Origin: Mycolicibacterium malmesburyense
GTDB lineage: Bacteria; Actinomycetota; Actinomycetes; Mycobacteriales; Mycobacteriaceae
Direction: 5' to 3'
Assembly (NCBI RefSeq): GCF_001050015.1
Contig: NZ_CVTB01000144.1
Location: forward strand, 1-64,000
DNA: 64,000 bases
The position numbers and the translations under genes were made by a program. Shown here piece after piece: positions 42,388-51,308 of the stretch. The notes under the pieces are model-generated. The model was not told the origin of the DNA, made no database searches, and worked only from the letters and a program-made list of their open reading frames with translations. The number at the start of each line of letters is the position of its first letter. Within the stretch, counting starts at the first letter, position 1.

Positions 42388-44462
42388 CAGAGCGTCTGCG
42401 CCTGGATAGCGGTGATCGCCACCGTGTTGACGATGTCTTCCACCAGCGCCCCGCGCGAGAGGTCGTTGACGGGTTTCTTCAGGCCTTGCAGCACCGGTCC
42501 GATGGCGATCGCGCCCGCGCTGCGCTGCACGGCCTTGTAGGTGTTGTTGCCGGTGTTGAGGTCGGGGAAGATCAGCACCGTGGCACGGCCGGCCACCTTA
42601 GAATCGGGTCGCTTCGATTCGGCGACGGACGGTTCCACCGCGGCGTCGTACTGGATCGGCCCGTCAACCAACAGGTCGGGTTCCCGCTGCATGACCAATT
42701 CCGTTGCCTCCCGGACCTTCTCGACATCGGCGCCGGTTCCGCTGGTTCCCGTCGAATAGGACAGCATGGCCACGCGCGGTTCGATGCCGAAGCTCGCCGC
42801 CGTGCGCGCCGACGAGATCGCGATGTCGGCCAGTTGTTCGGAAGTCGGATCCGGCACGATGGCACAGTCGCCGTAGGCCAGCACCCGGTCGGCGAGGCAC
42901 ATCAGGAAGATGCTGGAGACCGTGGAAACGTCGGGCAGCGTCTTGATGATCTCGAAGGCGGGTCGCACGGTGTGCGCGGTGGTGTGTCGTGCGCCGGAGA
43001 CCATGCCGTCGACGAGGTCGTTGTGTACCAGCATGGTGCCGAAGTACGAGACGTCGTGGATGACCTCACGGGCCTGTTCGACGGTGACGCCCTTGTGCTT
43101 GCGCATCTCGGCGTATTGTTCGGCGAACTTGTCGCACAGGTCGCTGGTCTGTGGGTCGAGTACCGTGGCCGCGGAGAGGTCGACACCCAGTTCCGCTGCG
43201 CGCGAGCGGATCACGGGCTCCTCACCGAGGATCGTCAGCTCGGCGACACCGCGGTGCAGCAGTCGACCGGCCGCGGTCAGGATGCGGTCGTCGTCGCCCT
43301 CGGGCAGCACGATGTGCTTGCGGTCCGAGCGCGCCCAGTCGAGCAGCTTGTAGGTGAACATCTGCGGGGTGACGACCTCGGGGATCGGAATGGCCAGCTG
43401 AGCCAGCAGGTCGGCGACGTCGACGTGGGCCTCCATCAGCGCTATGGCCGTGTCGATCTTGCGCACCGAGGTCACCGTCACCCTGCCGCGCGCGGAGGCC
43501 ACCCGGCTGGCCGTCTCGAAGGTCCGGAACCGAGTGGCGATGATCGGCAGTCGCAAGCCCAGCCCGGCGACCAGCGCGGCGATCGAGGGGTGCAGTTCGA
43601 TGCCGCCGTTGAGGATGATGCACGACAGCGACGGAAAGCCCTCGGCGGCATGGGCACTCGCGAGCGCGAGGACGACGTCGGATCGGTCGCCGGCGGCGAT
43701 CACGGCGACGCCCTCGCTGAGTCGTTCGAGGACGCGTTCGGCCGTCATCCCCGCGACCATGAGGTCCATCGCCTCGCGGGACAACAAGGCAGGATCGCCG
43801 CTGATCAGTGTGCCCTCGACGGCCTGCTGCAGTTCGGCGACCGAGGCGGCGACCAGCAGCGGTTCCTCGGGCAACGCGTAACACTTGGGGTCGAAACCCT
43901 TCAGCGCGTCGAGCACGGCGGGCAGTTCGGCGGGATCGCAGCGGTTGGCCACCACGGCCGCGGTGTACGCGTGCTGGGCGGCGATCTCGCTGAGACAGAT
44001 GTCGACGATGTGCGCGACGTTCTCGGGGCTGCGGTCCTTCGCCTTGACCGCCAGCACCACCGGCGCGCCGAGGTTGGCCGCGATCCGAGCGTTGGTCGAG
44101 AGCTCGCTGGGCGCGGCGACGTCGGTGTAGTCGCTGCCGACGATGAGCACCGCGTCGCACTGGTCGGCCACCCGGTGGTAGCGGTCGACGATCTCGGCGA
44201 GCGCGCCGTCGGGGTCGTCATGGAGTTGTTCGTAGCCGACGCCGACGCAATCGTCGTAGGACAGGCCTGCGGTCGTGTGGTCCAGGAGCAGCTCGAGGAT
44301 GTAGTCGCTGTCCTCGCCGAGGCGGGTGATCGGGCGGAAGACGCCGACCTTGACCACGGTGGCCCTCAACCGGTGCAGGATGCCCAGCGCGATGGTGGAT
44401 TTTCCGGTGTCCCCCTCGGGGGAGGCGACGTAGATGGCGGATGAGCGCTCGCGCGAAGGCAC
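42387..44462 (-). CDS. pta: Phosphate acetyltransferase (long form)
   Basis: A 691-residue two-module enzyme that converts acetyl-CoA + Pi to acetyl phosphate. Residues 1-370 are the regulatory part with a BioD-like P-loop ([15 protein letters not shown]) and a DRTGG domain. Residues about 375-691 are the catalytic PTA domain ([20 protein letters not shown], later [20 protein letters not shown]). Start GTG at 44462 is supported by TAGGCT 7 nt upstream. Together with AckA it allows acetate overflow and reuse. Confidence 0.96.
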   Translation of the reverse strand: MPSRERSSAIYVASPEGDTGKSTIALGILHRLRATVVKVGVFRPITRLGEDSDYILELLLDHTTAGLSYDDCVGVGYEQLHDDPDGALAEIVDRYHRVADQCDAVLIVGSDYTDVAAPSELSTNARIAANLGAPVVLAVKAKDRSPENVAHIVDICLSEIAAQHAYTAAVVANRCDPAELPAVLDALKGFDPKCYALPEEPLLVAASVAELQQAVEGTLISGDPALLSREAMDLMVAGMTAERVLERLSEGVAVIAAGDRSDVVLALASAHAAEGFPSLSCIILNGGIELHPSIAALVAGLGLRLPIIATRFRTFETASRVASARGRVTVTSVRKIDTAIALMEAHVDVADLLAQLAIPIPEVVTPQMFTYKLLDWARSDRKHIVLPEGDDDRILTAAGRLLHRGVAELTILGEEPVIRSRAAELGVDLSAATVLDPQTSDLCDKFAEQYAEMRKHKGVTVEQAREVIHDVSYFGTMLVHNDLVDGMVSGARHTTAHTVRPAFEIIKTLPDVSTVSSIFLMCLADRVLAYGDCAIVPDPTSEQLADIAISSARTAASFGIEPRVAMLSYSTGTSGTGADVEKVREATELVMQREPDLLVDGPIQYDAAVEPSVAESKRPDSKVAGRATVLIFPDLNTGNNTYKAVQRSAGAIAIGPVLQGLKKPVNDLSRGALVEDIVNTVAITAIQAQTL

Positions 44463-44469
44463 GGACGCC

Positions 44470-44475
44470 AGCCTA
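44470..44475 (-). promoter_or_regulatory. Putative -10 box of pta-ackA (leaderless)
   Basis: TAGGCT on the minus strand ends 7 nt before the GTG at 44462. Confidence 0.5.
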
Positions 44476-44569
44476 GGACAATCCCCGGGCCGCGCGGACG
44501 CGCGATTTCGGTGTCCGCCCGCTCGTTCGCGACGACGAAATCGGCTGTGGTCGATATACGTCGTGTGAT

Positions 44570-44700
44570 CTAGATCTCAGTTATGTTACTTACGTTTGCG
44601 TAACCAATGTTTATTAGCGTATCAACAGATCACAGGGTTGACTAGCCAGTCAATTTACTTGCTTAAACGATTCTAGCAAATTTTAGTCGCGTCCTGGCGG
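44570..44700 (+). promoter_or_regulatory. AT-rich regulatory region upstream of the polysaccharide-like operon
   Basis: About 130 nt of clearly lower GC than any neighbouring sequence, between pta and the gene at 44737. It has two inverted repeats: TTACG-tttg-CGTAA (44590-44603, nested in GTTAC...GTAAC) and TTGACT-agcc-AGTCAA (44638-44653). The second includes a TTGACT that could be a -35 element with a weak -10 around 44662-44668. This looks like a promoter with binding sites for one or two dimeric regulators, or a target of the xenogeneic silencer Lsr2, which prefers AT-rich DNA. Confidence 0.55.
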
Positions 44701-44736
44701 GCGCGGAACCGCAGGCCGGGACGTTTCGGGGAGACG

Positions 44737-46239
44737 ATGACGGACACCGCAGTTCACGCTGAACTCACGTCTGTCAGTGTTGCGCCGCGCCCGCTGCCTC
44801 AACAGCCGCCGATCGCGATGGATGCGCGGCGTCGGCCGTCCGTCTCTGCCCTGCCTTTCGGGGCGCGCGTCGCGATCGTCGCCGTACTGGGCTTGACCGG
44901 CTACATCTCGGTGTTTGCACAAGCCGTCGTCGATGCGCAGATGGGCTCGCGAACGGCGATCACGGTGGTCGCGCCGGTACTCATGGTGTTGATCACCACC
45001 GGCCACCGCAATCCGACGGGCGGCGTCGGCGATGCGGAGTCGGACTGGATCATCGCCCTACTGTTCGGAATCGCCTGCTTCACCGGCATTCACCTGCTCG
45101 GCGCGCGCATGCCCACGCTCTCGGGGTTGTGGCAGTTGCAGTCACTCGGTTTCGTCGTGTGGTTCGCGTGTATCTCGACCGTCCTGTTCGGCGCTCGCCA
45201 CGTGGTGGGGATGTGGAAACTTTGGGTGTTCGCCACCTGTTGCGCCACGCCCTTACCCTTCGTCCTGGTGGTGGCCGCATTGAGCGGCTCCGCCGGCGTC
45301 GCCGCGGTGCTCACCGCGGTCGTCGGCGCGGTGGCGGTGTTCCTGGCATCGGAGCAGGCCCCGTTACCGCACCGGCTGATAGCGACAGCCGGCTGTTTTG
45401 TGGTGTCCGCTTCGACCGTGACGATCCTCGACGCGCACACCAGCCCGCTCGCCGCGGCCGTCGTCGCGGCAGGTGTCCTTCCCGTGCTCACGGTTGTCCT
45501 GCTGCACACGGTGACGCCGGCGACGGAGCCGAGGCCGCACGGCGGGTCCGCGCGTCTGCCGCGTTGTTCGCCGCTGTCACTCGTGGCACTCGCGGCCGTC
45601 GCCATTGTCTTGGTGGTCGTGATCCATCCGCAGGCGCGCCCCTCCGAACCGTCCTTGGTCGCCGCCGACTGGCCTTCCCGCGCGGACCTCGGCGTTCCGA
45701 CGTATTTCCCCTTCATCACACGGTTTCTCGGCGACGACTCCTCGTTGACCCGTTACCGAATTTCCGGAGGGCCTGGACAGCCGGCCGCGGCCGTCGATGT
45801 GATCAGCAGCCCCAACTTGGCCTCGCTCGACGACCTCGCCGACGCCGTCTGGTACCCCAGCACGCATCCGGTCGAATACCGACCCGCCCCACCGTCGGCG
45901 CACTTCCCGAGCGGCGCGAGGATCGTGCACAGCAACGCGGACGCCGCAACATACAGCGGCGATCAACATTGGTACGCCGTCACATGGATGTGGCGCACGG
46001 ACACTGCTTATCAGAGGGTCACCGTGATCGTCAGCCAGGCGCTCGACGGAAGCGACATACCGCCCCCGCCCCGACCGATCTCGCTGCTGGACACGTCGAT
46101 CCGGCCGGCGCTGTGGACCACGCGTCAGCAGCCGCATGTCGACGGGCAGGTCGACCCCGAGGTCATCCGTCGCGCCGATGACGTCGCGCGCCGGCTCGTC
46201 GGATCGTTCAAGCCTGCCGGGGCGCCGACCGGTGACTGA
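44737..46239 (+). CDS. Polytopic membrane protein with large external domain, unknown function (weakly exosortase/EpsI-like)
   Basis: A 500-residue protein. An approx. 40-residue cytoplasmic tail precedes eight or nine membrane helices (first about 43-62, last about 280-297), and a 200-residue extracytoplasmic domain follows. The helix region FATCCATPLPFVLVVAALSG and the external region LGVPTYFPFITRFLGDDSSL, with a following TRYR, recall exosortase and its EpsI-type partner domain. However, I cannot find the exosortase catalytic Cys/Arg/His pattern, so this is only a hint. ATG 44737 follows a GGGGAG site. It overlaps the GT2 gene by 8 nt, so it is the first gene of a four-gene operon. Confidence 0.75.
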   Translation: MTDTAVHAELTSVSVAPRPLPQQPPIAMDARRRPSVSALPFGARVAIVAVLGLTGYISVFAQAVVDAQMGSRTAITVVAPVLMVLITTGHRNPTGGVGDAESDWIIALLFGIACFTGIHLLGARMPTLSGLWQLQSLGFVVWFACISTVLFGARHVVGMWKLWVFATCCATPLPFVLVVAALSGSAGVAAVLTAVVGAVAVFLASEQAPLPHRLIATAGCFVVSASTVTILDAHTSPLAAAVVAAGVLPVLTVVLLHTVTPATEPRPHGGSARLPRCSPLSLVALAAVAIVLVVVIHPQARPSEPSLVAADWPSRADLGVPTYFPFITRFLGDDSSLTRYRISGGPGQPAAAVDVISSPNLASLDDLADAVWYPSTHPVEYRPAPPSAHFPSGARIVHSNADAATYSGDQHWYAVTWMWRTDTAYQRVTVIVSQALDGSDIPPPPRPISLLDTSIRPALWTTRQQPHVDGQVDPEVIRRADDVARRLVGSFKPAGAPTGD

Positions 46240-47659
46240 GGCTGCCGTACCTGTACCCCTGCCACCAAGCTTCTCGGCGCGCACCGCGCTGAACAACTGG
46301 TCGCTGGTCCGGTTCGGTCTGCTCGGCGTAATCGTGGTGGCCGCCGTGGTGAAGGCGCCCGCGCTTTCAGCGCCGCTGTTGACGGGCGTGGTCGCGGCGC
46401 TCTATTTGGCGGCCACGGTCGATCGAAACTACCTGCTGTTCAGGGGACTCCGCTCGTCCGCGATGGTCCGGGTGAGCCGCGAGGAAGCGCTGGCGCTGTC
46501 CGATGACGAACTTCCGGTTTACACGGTTCTGCTGCCGGTCTACGACGAACCCTCGATCGTGACGAACTTGATCAACGGGGTGGGGAAGCTCGAATATCCC
46601 AGGGACAAACTGGAAGTGCTGCTGCTCGTCGAGGAGGACGACGTGGAGACTCAGGCGGCGTTGATCGGCGCCGAACTGGAGTCGGTGAGGGTGGTCCTGG
46701 TCCCCCACAGCTTGCCCAAGACCAAGCCCAAGGCCTGCAACTACGGCATGTCCCTGCCCGATCTGCGCGGCGAGATGATGACGATCTATGACGCCGAGGA
46801 CCTTCCCGATCCGCTGCAGTTGCGCCGCGCCGTGGCGGCGTTCCGCAGCTTGCCGAGCGAGATCGGTTGTCTGCAAGCCCGTCTCGGTTACTTCAACGAG
46901 CGGCAGAACCTGCTCACCCGCTGGTTTTCGCTGGAGTACGACCAGTGGTTCGGGATCATCCTGCCCGCCGTCGAGGAGGCCGGCTGCGTGGTGCCCCTGG
47001 GCGGCACCTCCAATCACATGCCGACCCGCATCTGGCGTGAGGTCGGCGGTTGGGACGAGTTCAACGTCACTGAGGACGCCGACCTCGGTGTGCGTCTGGC
47101 GCGGCACGGTTACCGCACGCTGATCCTCGACTCGATCACGTTGGAGGAGGCTAACTCCGACGTGGTGAACTGGATCAGACAGCGGTCCCGTTGGTACAAG
47201 GGCTACTTGCAGACCATGCTGGTGCACCTGCGAAATCCCGGCAGCCTGCGGCGCGAGATCGGACTCCCGGCGATCCTCCGGCTGCTGAGCATGACCGGTG
47301 GCGTCCCGTTGGCGGCGGTCTGCAATCTGGTGTTCTGGTTCGCGATGCTGGTGTGGGTGGTCGGACGTCCGGCGGTCATCGCCATGATGTTCCCGCACCT
47401 GACCTACTACGTGTGTTTGGCGCTGTTCCTGATCGGCGCACCGCTGTCGGTGTTCTCGGGGCTCATCGTCACGAAGGCGCTCGACAAGCCGCATCTGTGG
47501 TCGGCCGCGCTGCTCACCCCGCTGTACTGGCTGCTGCAGTCGATCGCCGCGGTGAAAGCGATCTACCAGTTGGTGTTCCGGCCGTTCTTCTGGGAGAAGA
47601 CTGTGCACGGTCTGACACGCCCCCACGCTTCATCCCGACTACCTGGAGGCATACGGTGA
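46232..47659 (+). CDS. Processive family 2 glycosyltransferase (cellulose-synthase-like)
   Basis: A 475-residue membrane glycosyltransferase. Two N-terminal helices precede the cytoplasmic GT-A domain with the processive motif set: VEEDD, D187AED190, catalytic base in TED282ADLG, and Q317RSRW321. Three or four C-terminal helices form the channel. It lacks a PilZ domain, so unlike BcsA it should not be directly activated by c-di-GMP. GTG at 46232 is inside the end of the previous gene; the longer in-frame extension is out-of-character. It would polymerise a sugar nucleotide and push the chain across the plasma membrane. Sugar identity is unknown. Confidence 0.88.
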   Translation: MTEAAVPVPLPPSFSARTALNNWSLVRFGLLGVIVVAAVVKAPALSAPLLTGVVAALYLAATVDRNYLLFRGLRSSAMVRVSREEALALSDDELPVYTVLLPVYDEPSIVTNLINGVGKLEYPRDKLEVLLLVEEDDVETQAALIGAELESVRVVLVPHSLPKTKPKACNYGMSLPDLRGEMMTIYDAEDLPDPLQLRRAVAAFRSLPSEIGCLQARLGYFNERQNLLTRWFSLEYDQWFGIILPAVEEAGCVVPLGGTSNHMPTRIWREVGGWDEFNVTEDADLGVRLARHGYRTLILDSITLEEANSDVVNWIRQRSRWYKGYLQTMLVHLRNPGSLRREIGLPAILRLLSMTGGVPLAAVCNLVFWFAMLVWVVGRPAVIAMMFPHLTYYVCLALFLIGAPLSVFSGLIVTKALDKPHLWSAALLTPLYWLLQSIAAVKAIYQLVFRPFFWEKTVHGLTRPHASSRLPGGIR

Positions 47660-49590
47660 GAGCGATCATCCGGACCGTAGGCGCACCGCTCACCGTCATC
47701 GCGGCAATGTGGGGACAGGTTGTGCTGCCCACGCAGCCCGCCGCAACGGCGGAGCCACTGGGCGCGGCCATCCCGTGGACGGATATGACACCGCCGATTC
47801 CGTGGCCGCAGTTGGGACTCTCCGATCGGATCACGTTGACGGGCGCCAACCAGACCACCAGCGTCTCGGTCCCCGTGCCCGCCGGTGTCGTCCCGACGAC
47901 ACTGTCGGGTCAGATCGGGTCGGTGGTCAACGTCGTCGACGGCCGCGTTGACGTCATCAACAGCCGCGGCTCCGTGCTCGGCACCATCGCCGTGCCAAGT
48001 GACCTCTCCACCGTTCCCTTCACCCTCGACATCTCCGGCGCCGAGGTCAAAGAGGACAAGGCCGAGCTCGGTTTCGTGTTGCGCGACAGGGCCGCTCCGG
48101 CCGATAGCTGCTCCCAACCACCGTCGTTGGTGATCAACCAGCTGGCGGCCGCGTTCTCCGGCCCCACCCCCGCGCCGCAGACGGTCGCCGACTTCCTGCC
48201 CGGTTACCTCGACCACGTTCTGATCCGGGTCGGTCCGGCGCCGTCACCGAGCCAACAGCAGGCGGCACTCGACCTGGTCGCCGAACTCACGCAGCTCTAC
48301 CGCCCGATACCGGTGCACGTCGACGTCGACAGCTCCGACTATCCGCCGCCCCCGTACAGCCCCACGCGACGGGTGATCGAGATCCGCGACGGCGGACCCG
48401 CAGCGCTAACGGTCGAGAATCCCGGCACCCCCGAGGCGGTGCTGGCCATCACCGGCACCGGCCCGGAGCTGGTCCAGCAGGTGGACCTGTTCGCCGACCG
48501 ACGCTTCAGCCTCGCACAAACACCCTCGGCAGCAACACTTTCCGCACTGGAGGACAGGAGTCAGTCGACCAACATCAAGACCTTCGCCCAGCTCGGTATG
48601 ACCGGTGAAACCTCGGTGCAGGGTGTGACCACGCTGTACGTCGGATTCGACGTGAGCAAGTTCGCGCTCGGACCGATCAGTGACGCCAAGGTCCATCTGA
48701 AAGCCAGGTACACGCCCGTGGTTGGGGGCGAGGCCTCGATCCTGATCCGCTCCGGGCCGACGGTGCTGGCCACCCGCGTGCTCGATGAGTCGGGCGTACT
48801 GGACGTCACCGGCGAGATCCCACCAGAAGCGGTCACGTCGACGATCGGCATGGCGCTCGAGCTGCGGTACACGCCGCGGCAGGAGTGCGCACCAGCGAAT
48901 GACCGCATCACCTTCGCACTCGACCCGCAGTCCACGGTCGCCGTGACGCCCGGGTCACACAACCGGGGTGGATTTCCGGTGCTGCCCATGGCTTTCACCC
49001 CCGATTTCGATGTGGCGATCGACGACCCAGCCCACCTGACCTACGCCGCGCAGGCGGTCAATCTGATGGGTCAGCAGACGACGGTGGCGTTGCGGCCGCG
49101 GCTCACCACGTTCGCCGCCGCCGCCTCGGGCCGCAACGGTCTGCTCGTCGTGACCGACGGCACCAAACTGGCCGACGCGGGATTGGATCCGCCGATCCGG
49201 CCAGGCGCGTCGAACACCGTCAACGTCAACGCGAACCCGGACACCGATCTCGATCTGGGCGGTCCGCTCGGTGTGGTCGAGGCGTTCACCCACAACGACC
49301 GAATGGTCCTGGCAGCCACGGGGACCGGCGACTGGTCTCTGGTGCGCAATGCCTTCGACCACATCCGCGGTTTGGAGAACCGGTGGGCATCTTTGACCGG
49401 CGATGTGGTCGCCACCGGTGCCGCGCACCAGACCGTGAACCTGACCGTGCGCGAAGGCGGCGGTCTTATCAACGAGTATCCCGGGCACGCGTGGAAGTGG
49501 TGGGCATGGCTGTCGATGGCCGCAGGCGTCGCCATCATCGTCGCCGCGCTGTTGCTCGTCGCGGTTCGCCGGCGCCGCCGCGCGGGGTGA
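47656..49590 (+). CDS. BcsB-like extracytoplasmic protein with C-terminal membrane anchor
   Basis: A 644-residue protein. A signal peptide (VRAIIRTVGAPLTVIAAMWG to TAEPLG) precedes a long beta-rich external part. It shows BcsB-like features: an early jelly-roll (LTGANQTTSVSVPVPAG), LTVENPGTPEAVLAITG, and a C-terminal helix AWLSMAAGVAIIVAALLLVA followed by Arg residues. BcsB guides the nascent polysaccharide from the synthase across the periplasm. GTG start in the GT2 stop (GTGA) with GGAGG upstream. The pairing GT2-BcsB is the core of cellulose-type secretion machines; there is no BcsC or endoglucanase gene beside it. Confidence 0.8.
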   Translation: MRAIIRTVGAPLTVIAAMWGQVVLPTQPAATAEPLGAAIPWTDMTPPIPWPQLGLSDRITLTGANQTTSVSVPVPAGVVPTTLSGQIGSVVNVVDGRVDVINSRGSVLGTIAVPSDLSTVPFTLDISGAEVKEDKAELGFVLRDRAAPADSCSQPPSLVINQLAAAFSGPTPAPQTVADFLPGYLDHVLIRVGPAPSPSQQQAALDLVAELTQLYRPIPVHVDVDSSDYPPPPYSPTRRVIEIRDGGPAALTVENPGTPEAVLAITGTGPELVQQVDLFADRRFSLAQTPSAATLSALEDRSQSTNIKTFAQLGMTGETSVQGVTTLYVGFDVSKFALGPISDAKVHLKARYTPVVGGEASILIRSGPTVLATRVLDESGVLDVTGEIPPEAVTSTIGMALELRYTPRQECAPANDRITFALDPQSTVAVTPGSHNRGGFPVLPMAFTPDFDVAIDDPAHLTYAAQAVNLMGQQTTVALRPRLTTFAAAASGRNGLLVVTDGTKLADAGLDPPIRPGASNTVNVNANPDTDLDLGGPLGVVEAFTHNDRMVLAATGTGDWSLVRNAFDHIRGLENRWASLTGDVVATGAAHQTVNLTVREGGGLINEYPGHAWKWWAWLSMAAGVAIIVAALLLVAVRRRRRAG

Positions 49591-49591
49591 C

Positions 49592-51304
49592 GTGGTGACT
49601 GCACACGCGGTCATCGCAAGCCCCCCGCAGACTGTCGCCATCGTCGAACCCGCATCCGCCACGGGGCCGAGGCGCCCCTGGGGTGTGGCGCTGTTCACGA
49701 TCCTGGCGTCGCTGTACTTCTCGACGGGCGCGGTACTTGTGTTGCGGTACAACATGTTCGATCCGGATGCACCGAGCCGGGTGGCCAACGCCGGATACGT
49801 CGTGATGAGCCGTCAGCCGCATCTGTCGGCGATCGGCTTCGTTTGGAACCCGCTACCCAGCATGGTTCAGATTCCGATCCTGCCTTTCAGCCGGTGGTGG
49901 CCGGAACTGAGGACCCACGGTCTGGCCGGCGTCCTGCAGAGTGCGTTGTTCATGGCCGGTGCGGCGATGATGGTGCGGCGAATCGCACTGGACCGCGGGG
50001 TGGGTTCCGCATGGCGGTGGCTGGCGGTCGCCTGCTTCGCGCTACAACCGATGATCGTCATTTACGGCGCATCAGGCATGAGCGAGGCTGCCGAGGTGTT
50101 CTGTCTCGTCTGGTGCGTGCGCCACCTGCTGCAGTGGGTACGGCTCCAGCGGGTGGGTGATCTCGCCTGGTCCGGAATCGCTTTGGGACTCGGCTACCTC
50201 TGCCGCTATGAGACGATCCCCGCCGCCTGCGGGGCCGCGCTCCTGGTCGCGGCGGTCGCATGTCACACCGCCCGGCGTTCGGAACGGTTGAATTCGGCGA
50301 TCCTCTGCGTGATCATCACGCTGTTTCCGTTGGCGTCGGCGTTCATCGCGTGGGCCGTGACCGGCTGGGTGGTGTCGGGAGAACTGTTCGCGACGCTGTC
50401 GTCGCAGTACGGCAACGACAGTCAGGTCAGTGCGGCGATGGAGCGTGGAGGTCCGCGTGGTGAGGCCGCCTCCAGCGACTGGGTGGTGATCGCGGCGCGG
50501 CTGCTCGGTATGCAACCCTTCGTGGCTGTGGCCGCCGCGGCCACCGTTGCCTACAGCGTGATGCGGCAGAAGGTCGAGGCGCTGGTTCCCGTCGCCGTCA
50601 TGGGGCCGGTGCTTGCCTTCGCGATCTGGGGACAGTACACATCGGCGACGTTTGGCTGGTTCCGGTTCTACCTGCTCGCGATACCGCTCGTGATCTGTAT
50701 CGCGCTGGTGTTGTGGGAGCCGGGACAACAACCCGGAAATCCTCTGTGGCGGGCCGAGACCGCGGCGAGTCGTGCCGGTGCCGCGCTACTGTGCGCGTCA
50801 CTGATCATCGGAATACCCGTGACCGTTGCGGCGATGTCTGATGAGCGGATCGGCAATCAGCAACTGCAGTTCGGGCTGCGGTCGTTGCTCGATCCGCAGC
50901 AGTATCCGCCGACGGAACAGTGGTACCGACGGCTGATGGTCAACGACCGGGCGTTGGCCGACTACTTCGACCGCAAGCAGCTTCCCGACGGCTCGGTGCT
51001 GATGGACACGTTCAACACGTGGGGCGTCTGGTTGGCCTCGGATCGGCCCCGGCAGTTCGTAATCACCAGCGACTACGATTTCACCGCCACGTTGAACCGG
51101 CCGTGGGACTTCGGCATTCAGTACATCGTTGCGAGCAATCCCGCCATCAGCAACGCCGACGCGTTGAACCTGCGCTACCCGACCCTGTGGCAGGACGGCG
51201 CCGGCCTCGGCACACTAGTGCATTCGGTGTACGGCGCGACCGGTGACGAGCGATTCCGGATCTACCGCACGACAGGACGTCCGGCCGCCACCGCGGCTCC
51301 CTAA
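49592..51304 (+). CDS. Multi-pass GT-C/PMT-like membrane glycosyltransferase
   Basis: A 570-residue protein with about 11 membrane helices and a soluble C-terminal part of about 120 residues. The first external loop contains acidic residues after the first helix (LRYNMFDPDAPSRVANAGYV), where GT-C enzymes carry their catalytic Asp. RYETIPAACGAALLVA and the C-terminal LMDTFNTWGVWLASDRPRQF are similar to hypothetical actinobacterial membrane glycosyltransferases. GTG start 1 nt after the BcsB-like stop makes it the fourth gene of the operon. It would use a lipid-linked sugar, perhaps to decorate or anchor the polymer. Function is inferred. Confidence 0.7.
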   Translation: MVTAHAVIASPPQTVAIVEPASATGPRRPWGVALFTILASLYFSTGAVLVLRYNMFDPDAPSRVANAGYVVMSRQPHLSAIGFVWNPLPSMVQIPILPFSRWWPELRTHGLAGVLQSALFMAGAAMMVRRIALDRGVGSAWRWLAVACFALQPMIVIYGASGMSEAAEVFCLVWCVRHLLQWVRLQRVGDLAWSGIALGLGYLCRYETIPAACGAALLVAAVACHTARRSERLNSAILCVIITLFPLASAFIAWAVTGWVVSGELFATLSSQYGNDSQVSAAMERGGPRGEAASSDWVVIAARLLGMQPFVAVAAAATVAYSVMRQKVEALVPVAVMGPVLAFAIWGQYTSATFGWFRFYLLAIPLVICIALVLWEPGQQPGNPLWRAETAASRAGAALLCASLIIGIPVTVAAMSDERIGNQQLQFGLRSLLDPQQYPPTEQWYRRLMVNDRALADYFDRKQLPDGSVLMDTFNTWGVWLASDRPRQFVITSDYDFTATLNRPWDFGIQYIVASNPAISNADALNLRYPTLWQDGAGLGTLVHSVYGATGDERFRIYRTTGRPAATAAP

Positions 51305-51308
51305 CGCG

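Noticed and set aside
44737..46239. Calling the first gene of the glycan operon an exosortase
   Set aside because: The conserved Cys, Arg and His positions of exosortases could not be located, so only a weak resemblance is reported.
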